Shown here piece after piece: positions 55,619-64,000 of a stretch of DNA of 64,000 bases. A program made the position numbers and the translations under genes. Positions within the stretch are counted from its first letter, which is position 1, and every line of letters begins with the position of its first letter. The stretch is taken from positions 30,998,578 through 31,062,577 of the forward strand of contig CM037868.1 of NCBI GenBank assembly GCA_021292105.1. The letters are read 5' to 3'. The notes under the pieces are model-generated. The model was not told the DNA's origin. It did no database searches and saw only the letters and a program-made list of their open reading frames with translations. This stretch comes from Anadara kagoshimensis (Eukaryota; Mollusca; Bivalvia; Arcoida; Arcidae).

Positions 55619-56266
55619 AACCTTGCTAGTTGTGGTGTTTAGAAAGATTACAAAAATATCATACTAAGATGAAACAAGACTCTTTCTGGATTAGAAAAAA
55701 AATTATCCCTACTTGTGGTGCCTGCAAAAAATAGCCTTTACATATCGCAACCCAACAAATGATAAGTCTTGTTGTAGGCTAACAGATTTGCACAGGTAAA
55801 GAGTTGCCCTCTTTGATCCTCATAAAGTGAGTAAAAATCTTTAAAAATCTTCTAGATTAATAGATGTTAGACGTTTCATATTTACATGCCCATATGAAAA
55901 ATTGAACCGTACTCCTGCTGGACTTTTAAAAGTCCTGTTGGACTTGAGACGGACACATACATTTTCAATGTTTTCCTTCTGGACTTTTTCTAAAGTATGG
56001 CTGGAATTTTATCCAAAAGTTCCCAGTCAAGAAAACCAGCCATACTTTTTAACTTAGAATAAGATTTTAGCAGGACTTCCATACTTAAACATCTTATTCT
56101 ATAAATGAACTGTACTTTTGACTTCACCATGCTTGAATTGGAAGCAACCAGACATTTTATCTTTCAGATTTTATAATTTAATAAGCAAAAATACTGATTA
56201 TATATTAGTACACTATAGTTTGAACTGAAATGTGCTTAGAGAACCGCTAGCTATTAAGAGAGTTAT
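55619..56266. other. No feature recognised
   Basis: Sequence just outside the visible part of the right duplication. GACTTTT, CATACTT and TGGACTT words recur in both orientations at 55912-56100, perhaps a worn foldback element. Confidence 0.4.
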
Positions 56267-56467
56267 TTGGTAACCATTGATGTTTCAACTGTAATGTAAA
56301 ATTGGGTAAAATGAGAAATTTATACATGATCATGGGTTCACTTGTCTTTAAAATGTAATTAAATCAATGTAATATTAATTAATATTTTGAGACTATTTGA
56401 CCACTGCTCATTTTATTCGATATTGGTGATGTAAAAATAAAAAAGCAAACATACCTGTAAGAAATAA

Positions 56468-56516
<49 letters not shown>

Positions 56517-56623
56517 ATAAATTGGAACAGTAACAAATTGTATCTTTATTTCAATTTAAAAGCAAGATACAATGTCCACATTATTAAGTCTTCAGTAAAA
56601 GCATTTTAAATCCAATTAAACAG

Positions 56624-57116
56624 AAATTGAATATAATTTTAAATAACACATCATCTGAATTGACACTGCACACCCCAAATAGCTACAACTACCACAGTTT
56701 GTCTGATATTGGTATCAATGCTACAAATAGGACCTCATTAGTCTTCACAGTACGAGCCTGTAATGACGCACATATTGGTCTATTTACTGCCTATCCAAGC
56801 ATGACCCAGAACAGATTCTATGAGATTGTCATTGGAGGTTGGGCCAACTCTAAATCTGTTATTAGAAAGCAAAAACAAGGCTCCGCTTGGGCACAAAAAC
56901 ACCAGAGAAATTTACTCAGCTGTAAGAATGCACAACCATTTTGGGTTAGTTGGAATAATGGACACATCAAGGTTGGAACTGGACAGCAAGTTAACAGTAA
57001 TACATTTATGGAGTGGACAGATCCTAATCCCTATCTGGTTAAGTTTGTCGCAGTGTTTCTGGGTTTGGAAGTGATGCGGATTGGACATTTTTGGACACCC
57101 CATGTAATATATATAA
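56624..57116 (+). pseudogene. Methyltransf_FA exon A, right copy, frameshifted
   Basis: It is identical in reading to the left exon A up to LVKFVAV. One C is then missing near 57055 (GCAGTGTTTCTGGG instead of GCAGTGTCTTCTGGG), and the frame changes to FLGLEVMRIGHFWTPHVIY. This replaces the last conserved strand (SSGFGSDADWTF). The acceptor is the same altered TTTTAA form as in the left copy. The shift may be a real lesion or a base-calling error, since nearby homopolymers also differ between copies. Apart from the shift the domain is intact. Confidence 0.65.
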
Positions 57117-57268
57117 ATATTGTAAATGTTACCTTTGTAGGACACTTTAACCTTTTAAGTTGAAAATAAGCATGGTTTTTAACAATGAACCAAAATGTAT
57201 ACATACATGTATGCACTTATATGCAAACTTAGGTTTGGTTTAAAATGTACCGTAATTGAACAGACATT

Positions 57269-57713
57269 GGGTTTCGTACAGTCCTGGAAAGGACCTTAAA
57301 TTTTGAGGTTTGCCCTAAAAAGACCCTAAAACAAATCTGACCCTAGAAAGCCCTTGAATTTATCTGGAAGGCCTAAAAAGCCCTTAAATTTGGCCAGTTT
57401 TGGTCTCTGTTTTTTGTATTAAGTGGTTGGGAATAGACTGATAAATATAGATAAATAAATTAATTAAATTAATAAGTTGCTTTATAGTTGGGCAATTTAA
57501 AGGTACCTGGCCCTCCCAAACACCTAATTTCAACCTCAACTTCAAGTATCATTAGTATTGACACGTAAGTAATTGTTTTATTGATTTAATTGCCTTTGCA
57601 CCAATATTTTTTGCTAAAATCCTCCCTCTGATTAGGCCTTAAATTTTCAAAAAGACCCTGAAAAGACCCTAAAAGTCCTTAAATTTGGAATCCACATGTC
57701 TGTACGAACCCTG
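57269..57713 (+). mobile_element. Short TIR element, duplicate of 996-1441
   Basis: Inverted ends GGGTTTCGTACAG and CTGTACGAACCCTG. It differs from the left copy by several single-base indels. Confidence 0.7.
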
Positions 57714-58237
57714 ACAGATGAATTGATGAGTACTTTTTTTTTTAAATTTTCCTACAACGATGTTACGGTAAACCTCAAGATTTATAGTGCAAGTTTGGTC
57801 TTTCTGCAAACCTGAAATTTGAGAAAGTTTAAAAACTATCAAAGGCACCATCTGGACAATTTGATTTTGTTTTAGTAGATAATATAAATTAAGGCATGGC
57901 TAAAATCTAGTGAAGCATTTGTATTCAGATATTATGCCTAAAAACCCATCAACAATAAATACTTACGTAATGTTCATCAAAATCTTTATTTTCATCCACT
58001 TACAATAATCATTGACTGTTTAAAAACAAATAGTATGGAAATTGAAACCATTATTTTATATTTGATTAAACGAACCGTGGATGACAATTATGTGACTATG
58101 TTGATCACACCCACACACTCGCATCGATGGTAAATTGACCTTTGTGTTAATAATGTAGCACGTGAATTGGAAAATGAAAAACGGTTACAAAGATGTTAAT
58201 AGCCTTTAGTCTCCTTTCCATAGGACAACACATCACT

Positions 58238-58550
58238 TTGGTAGCTCAGCTGGTAGAGTACAATTGCTTCGTAAGTGAGAGGTCATAGATTCTATCCCTG
58301 ACCAGGTCTGACCCATACTGTTCGCCCAGCACTCAGCATTATTAATTAAGTCAAGGTTGTTGCGGATGGGAACGTAAATAAACAAAGTCCCCTGTCAGGG
58401 TAGGCGTGGCATGATAAAAAACCCTGTTATATAATGCTATCAGCATAACGCACAGGCAAAATTTCTGCACCTGCGCATATAGCTGGTGGTGTCTCGATAT
58501 ACTAGTAAGTGAAATATTTTTGACTGGGACACTAAACACTATTACTCAAA
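58238..58550 (+). mobile_element. SINE family A, duplicate of 1971-2283
   Basis: Same position and decay pattern as the left copy, so it was present before duplication. It keeps the family-consensus TTGACTGGGACACTAAACAC where the left copy has TTGAATGGG. Confidence 0.9.
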
Positions 58551-58885
58551 TCGAAAGGACAACAGTCAAATCCCGCTGTTTCTGCTACACTTTAACTATT
58601 TTTGATCAAGTTACACTCGAACATTGTCAGTGTTTTTAGACACTATAGGGAGTTAAATGCAAGCAAGGAGACTTAATTGACATTGACATCTTCCATCTTC
58701 AGTAGGCTATATATTATTTTTAAATTCACATGCTGTTATTTAAAACTTAAAGGTCAAGTTACCACTTAGTGTGTGTGTTGTGTGTGTGTGTGGTGTGTGT
58801 TCAACATAACCATGTGATTGTCACCCATGACAAATGTTTCAAAGCACATTTGTGATAAATAATGTATATTTTAATATAATTTTAG

Positions 58886-59341
58886 ATAATGCATCTTCAG
58901 GATTGACACTGCACACCCCAAATAGCTACAACTACCACAGTTTGTCTGATATTGGTATCAATGCTACAAATAGGACCTCATTAGTCTTCACAGTACGAGC
59001 CTGTAATGACGCACATATTGGTCTATTTACTGCCTATCCAAGCATGACCCAGAACAGATTCTATGAGATTGTCCATTGGAGGTTGGGCCAACTCTAAATC
59101 TGTTATTAGAAAGCATAAACAAGGCTATGCTTGGGCACAAAAACACCAGAGAAATTTACTCAGCTGTAAGAATGCACAACCATTTTGGGTTAGTTGGAAT
59201 AATGGACACATCAAGGTTGGAACTGGACAACAAGTTAACAGTAATACATTTATGGAGTGGACAGATCCTAATCCCTATCTGGTTAAGTTTGTCGCAGTGT
59301 CTTCTGGGTTTGGAAGTGATGCGGATTGGACATTTTTGTAA
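58886..59341 (+). pseudogene. Methyltransf_FA exon B, right copy, frameshifted
   Basis: The acceptor TATAATTTTAG is conserved (AG at 58884-58885). An extra C near 59073 (GATTGTCCATTGG instead of GATTGTCATTGG) breaks the frame inside YEIVIGGWANS, in the middle of the domain. The remainder is intact in the shifted frame, with FWVSWNNGHIKVGTG, EWTDPNPYLVKFVAVSSGFG and DWTFL before TAA. There are few other coding changes, for example KHKQGYAWAQ instead of KQKQGYAWAQ. Whether it is a true pseudogene or an assembly error cannot be decided here. Confidence 0.65.
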
Positions 59342-59544
59342 ACTTGGTAAGAAATAATGTTTTGAGAATTTAAAAAAAAATATATGATTTTATGAAATCA
59401 AGAAGAATTTTTACAAAATGTCCAAATATATATTGCACCACTAGTTGACATCATGCAGCACTACTGCAAGGGCAGGGATGTGGATATGGATTGATAAGGA
59501 GCAATAAACCAGTGACTGGGTTCAAAATTTAATATGAGGTTAAT

Positions 59545-59935
59545 AACATACCTATTTGTAATATCACTTGTACAACGAAGTAGGCTGCTTGCAAATAAAT
59601 TGTTGACTCAGGGTTATTGCAAGCCTAGGCTTATCAAGGCCCTCTAAGTTTAATGGCCATCATCACAGTATTGTTGATAAGTTTGATGTCTCTGTGTCAA
59701 GGATTGCCTTGGATATATTTGACGTCTCATAGTTCCATGTTCCTTTCACAGAATTTTGATTACACATGTGGCGGTGTAGCTAGCTAAACAGGAGGTGCTT
59801 ACCTTCCGGAGCACCCGGCCTCACTTCCCTGTTGGAAGTTCACTGTGGTCTAACCTAACTTGTCAGTTCCAAAGTTTTTACTTTGCTTCTGGATTGTGAA
59901 TCGGACATGGATTAGTATGTTTTTTTTATTGTATT
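59545..59935 (+). mobile_element. Retroelement 3' fragment, duplicate of 3290-3660
   Basis: It carries the same LLANKLLTQGYCKPRLIKAL-coding stretch and the conserved tail. Small indels distinguish it from the left copy. Confidence 0.65.
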
Positions 59936-60638
59936 GAGATTTTATGACTTTGATGTAATATCTGCATGTATGTATACTTTAAGTGGGCTTAGTTATAGGT
60001 AAACAACTTTGACCTGTCCACTTAACCTTTTATTCAAATATTTATTATAGAAGAGCGCACTAATGTTTAGGAATCATGTGGGTTTTTTGTCTACATAATG
60101 CAAACACTGATCATGCATGTATCCTGAGTATATATTGTAAGCGGTGAATCCTACCACTACCCATTTATTAGGTGGATCCTTCTATATGAATAATCCTAAT
60201 AAAAAGTCAAGCGGACAGGTCAATGTTGTTTGCCTATACAAGATGGATTAAAACTATTTCAAAAGTAGCATCAGCAATTTATCAGTTATTTACAACAAGT
60301 TTATTATCTTTGAGGATTAATCTAAGATCAAGTTCATGTGTGCGAGATGTGAGTGCCCGTTATGCCCTGCCTTGAACTACCGTACATTCGGGACAACTTC
60401 AAGGTGCTAGCCCACAGTAAGTATGCTGCAGACAAGCATACCACACCCTCTGTCAAATTTTACTGACACTGGGTGAACCAGTCACTACTAAATACGGATT
60501 GCCAGATGAAGAAGCAGAATTTTAGAATCCCGTGTATGACCTGGCCGGTATTTGAACTTCTGCTCTCAAGGCAGATGCTCTACCCATTGAGGCAGTTCCC
60601 CTCTATGTATAACGTTTTGTCAATATGAATGTTCTTTA
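59936..60638. other. Duplicate of 3661-4387, no gene
   Basis: It includes the minus-strand tRNA-like relic at about 60520-60605. Nothing new is visible relative to the left copy. Confidence 0.55.
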
Positions 60639-61018
60639 CAGGGTTTATACAGACATTTGGACTCCAAATTTAAGGACTTTAAGGACTTTTAGGGTCTTTT
60701 CAGAGGTACATTTACAACTGAAGCAAGAAAAGTATTGATGCAAAGGCAATTAAATCAATAAAACAATTACTTACATGACTTGAAGTGGATAAGGTTGAAA
60801 TTGGGCATTTGAAAGGGCCAGGTACCTTTAAATTGCTCCTTTCAAGTACCTTATTAATTAATATTTATTTACACCAGTCTATTTGCAACCACTTAATATC
60901 AAAATACAAACACCCAACTGCCCAAATTCAAGGGCTTTTTAGGGTCAGACTTGTTTTAAGGGTGTTTTTAGGGCTAACCTCAAAATGTAAGGACTTTTCC
61001 AGACCTGTACGAACCCTG
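60639..61018 (-). mobile_element. Short TIR element, duplicate of 4388-4767
   Basis: Ends CAGGGTTTATACAG and CTGTACGAACCCTG; interior identical in pattern to the left copy. Confidence 0.7.
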
Positions 61019-62554
61019 TATAAAGAAAAAATGTTTTGTCAATATCAATGTTCTTTTTAAAATCTCACTAACATCTTCTCATTTTGTTTGTTTCAGGTAA
61101 AATGGACAAAGAAGTGTTCCAGTTTGTGTTATATAAAATGATTAATGATTCGGTTTCCATGGCATTTTAATGCTTGTTAAGACTATGAAGACTTTTGTTA
61201 ATTTTTTCTTTTATAGATAATATTTGTTTGTTTTTTTTTTTTTTTTTTTTTTTGTTTTTTTTTTTGGAATTCTTGTTTTTTTATGAAAATGTTTAATTTA
61301 CAATTACAGAAAATGCTTAGGATACCCTCTGATTTGAGATTATAATGTTAAAAATGTTAGAATTTTTGGTTGATTTTTTTTTTTTGTGTTTTATTAGTGG
61401 TGTTTGCTTTAATTACAAATATTTTATGCCCGTATAATCAGAACTGGCTCCAGTGTTAAAGTTTCCATAATATTCATGCCCAGACAAATGTTTTCCAGAA
61501 TTTGAATTTCGCAAATAGGATATATGGATGATAATAAAACTGAATTGTTCTGAAAAAACTTTAGTTTTGTTTTTAGAAAAAGTAGTTGGATTGGAGACAC
61601 TCTCTATATGGGATAGGGCTGTCATTGATAGATCGATATATTGATAAAAATGGCCACCAGCTCATGGCTAAGGTTGGAGTAGTTAATGACACATAGATCA
61701 AACTTGTTGCAAACAGATTATATATGTAATTACAACGTATCATTTTAATTTTAAACCAACTGACATACAAAACAGATTGCATATTATTTTCTCCGTTTCT
61801 CCGAAAATAATTATTTTCTCGACTAATTATGCAAATAAAACACAAACAATTAAAATAGGATGACTAGTTGCAAGCTCTTTATATATTTATATATCCACAA
61901 ACATGATTATATAATATTAAAGAAACATTTGTTTAAAATATTTAAAGCATGGTACATATAGAGTACAAGGGAAAAAATAATAAAGGGGAAAGGGCAGGGT
62001 GGGTTTTTGTCCCCTTTTTCCACGCCTGGATTCCCTATCTGAATCAGAGTGAGACATACTCTCAGCTTGCAACCGGTTCGAATAACTTAAAAACACGCCT
62101 GTTACTTATATACCCTACCCAGAAAAGCGTGCAGTAATATACAACACGGAATCAACCACCCGTGAAAATATTCAATCACGAGTGAAAATCTTCGTATACG
62201 ATAAAAACGAATAAGCTCCGAAAGTAAATTTAAATATTCATAGAACGTAAAGAAATGAATTTATATTGGGAACATTTAAGATAACACATGCAGACTTGCC
62301 AAAAGATTCAACTATATATATATATATATATTTTAATCACTTTTCAAATATTTGGATATATCAAATTCAACATTTAGTTAAAATAGAAATGATGTTAAAA
62401 AAGCAAAATGGCTGCCGTTCTGTAATTACGTCATTGGAATCATGAACAAATGTGTTCAAAAGTTGTGGAATGATGGGAACTAAATATATTTTTCAGTTGA
62501 TATATTGATATTCAAAATTCTCATCAATGACAGCTCTAATATGGGTGAAGGGCC
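61019..62554. other. Duplicate of 4768-6290, no gene
   Basis: The acceptor TTGTTTGTTTCAG ends at 61097. A T-rich tract at 61231-61264 is longer than in the left copy, and the TA microsatellite near 62313-62330 is shorter. Confidence 0.5.
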
Positions 62555-64000
62555 TAAGTGGCTGAGTGATCTAAAGTACAAACAGATTACTGATTCAAAG
62601 TGCTACACCCTGCCAAGGTTCAAAGAGCTGGACCCTACCAGGGTTCAAAGTGCTGCACCCTGCCAAGGTTCAAAGTGCTACACCCTGCCAAGGTTCAAAG
62701 TGCTACACCCTGCCAAGGTTCAAAGTGCTGCACACTGCCAAGGTTCAAAGTGCTGCACCCTGCCATGGTTCAAAGTGCTGCACCCTGCCAAGGTTCAAAG
62801 TGCTGCACACTGCCAAGGTTCAAAGTGCTGCACACTGCCAAGGTTCAACGTGCTGCACACTGCCAAGGTTCAAAGTGCTGCACCCTGCCAAGGTTCAAAG
62901 TGCTGCACACTGCCAAGGTTAAAATCTTACTCCGCACAGATCAGATTACTGGTTCAAAGTGCTACACCCTGCCAAGGTTCAAAGTGCTACACCCTGCCAA
63001 GGTTCAAAGTGCTACACCCTGCCAAGGTTCAAAGTGCTGCACACTGCCAAGGTTCAAAGTGCTGCACCCTGCCAAGGTTCAAAGTGCTGCACACTGCCAA
63101 GGTTCAAAGTGCTACACCCTGCCAAGGTTCAAAGTGCTACACCCTGCCAAGGTTCAAAGTGCTACACCCTGCCAAGGTTCAAAGTGCTGCACCCTGCCAA
63201 GGTTCAAAGTGCTGCACACTGCCAAGGTTCAAAGTGCTACACCCTGCCAAGGTTCAAAGTGCTACACCCTGCCAAGGTTCAAAGAGCTGGACCCTACCAG
63301 GGTTCAAAGTGCTGCACCCTGCCAAGGTTCAAAGTGCTACACCCTGCCAAGGTTCAAAGTGCTACACCCTGCCAAGGTTCAAAGTGCTGCACACTGCCAA
63401 GGTTCAAAGTGCTGCACCCTGCCATGGTTCAAAGTGCTGCACCCTGCCAAGGTTCAAAGTGCTGCACACTGCCAAGGTTCAAAGTGCTGCACACTGCCAA
63501 GGTTCAACGTGCTGCACACTGCCAAGGTTCAAAGTGCTGCACCCTGCCAAGGTTCAAAGTGCTGCACCCTGCCAAGGTTCAAAGTGCTGCACACTGCCAA
63601 GGTTAAAATCTTACTCCGCACAGATCAGATTACTGGTTCAAAGTGCTACACCCTGCCAAGGTTCAAAGTGCTACACCCTGCCAAGGTTCAAAGTGCTACA
63701 CCCTGCCAAGGTTCAAAGTGCTGCACACTGCCAAGGTTCAAAGTGCTGCACCCTGCCAAGGTTCAAAGTGCTGCACACTGCCAAGGTTCAAAGTGCTACA
63801 CCCTGCCAAGGTTCAAAGTGCTACACCCTGCCAAGGTTCAAAGTGCTACACCCTGCCAAGGTTCAAAGTGCTGCACACTGCCAAGGTTCAAAGTGCTACA
63901 CCCTGCCAAGGTTCAAAGTGCTACACCCTGCCAAGGTTCAAAGTGCTACACCCTGCCAAGGTTCAAAGTGCTACACCCTGCCAAGGTTCAAAGTGCTGCA
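62555..64000 (+). repeat. 25-bp minisatellite, right array (more than 50 units, open at window end)
   Basis: Same unit as 6340-7377. It is interrupted at 62921-62955 and again at 63605-63640 by a non-unit segment containing AAAATCTTACTCCGCACAGA, giving a higher-order period of 684 bases. A marker variant, GAGCTGGACCCTACCAGGG, occurs at 62625 and 63284, 659 bases apart, so the two higher-order copies differ by one 25-base unit. Long apparent frames (90 and 215 residues) are repeat by-products. Confidence 0.95.

Larger units (their letters stand above)
56267..64000 (+). repeat. Segmental duplication, right copy
   Basis: It matches 1-7377 element by element and runs to the window end inside the 25-bp array. 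Elements are in the same order: CT tract, exon A, TIR element, SINE, GT tract, exon B, retroelement fragment, tRNA-like relic, TIR element, minisatellite. Differences include one-base indels in both coding exons. Confidence 0.95.

Overview
This window looks like gene-poor, repeat-rich nuclear DNA from a metazoan, most likely a mollusc and probably a bivalve. It is AT-rich, has long CT/GA, GT and AAAT microsatellites, no operons, and coding pieces bounded by splice sites. Several tRNA-derived SINEs and non-LTR retroelement fragments resemble types common in bivalve genomes. That taxonomic call rests on recognised repeat types and domain content, not on a database search.

Layout. (1) 1-7.4 kb and 56.27-64 kb are two copies of one block in direct orientation. 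Each carries two exons (A and B) for a farnesoic acid O-methyltransferase-like domain (Methyltransf_FA type), a SINE, two short TIR elements, a retroelement 3' fragment and a 25-bp minisatellite that seems to have grown out of a tRNA-like SINE head. (2) 7.4-19.5 kb is a graveyard of SINEs, two truncated LINEs and short TIR elements, containing one plausible small two-exon gene for a secreted protein (minus strand, 12.06-13.61 kb). (3) 19.9-21.4 kb is a 24-bp minisatellite with inverted units at its left edge, followed by an older 75-95-bp repeat array and a foldback element with a perfect 58-bp stem. (4) 25.4-27 kb is a diverged tandem duplication. (5) 27.3-42.0 kb is a roughly 180-bp satellite: about 45 monomers on the plus strand, in two sub-arrays that start with the same leader, then about 2 kb of spacer, then 25 monomers in the opposite orientation running into a 1000-base assembly gap (42026-43025). 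(6) 43-56.3 kb holds more SINEs, tandem repeats and one short exon that reads as the end of a MAM domain (44109-44193).

Genes. The supported coding pieces are four Methyltransf_FA exons (two intact in the left copy, two frameshifted in the right copy), one MAM exon and the two-exon secreted-protein model. FA and MAM exons all lie on the plus strand, so they could be parts of one large extracellular-protein locus or of a tandem paralogue cluster; the sequence alone does not decide this. I found no convincing autonomous new system. The most interesting structures are the SINE-derived minisatellite, the leader-plus-satellite architecture, the opposed satellite arrays, and a MITE insertion whose empty target site survives about 200 bp away.
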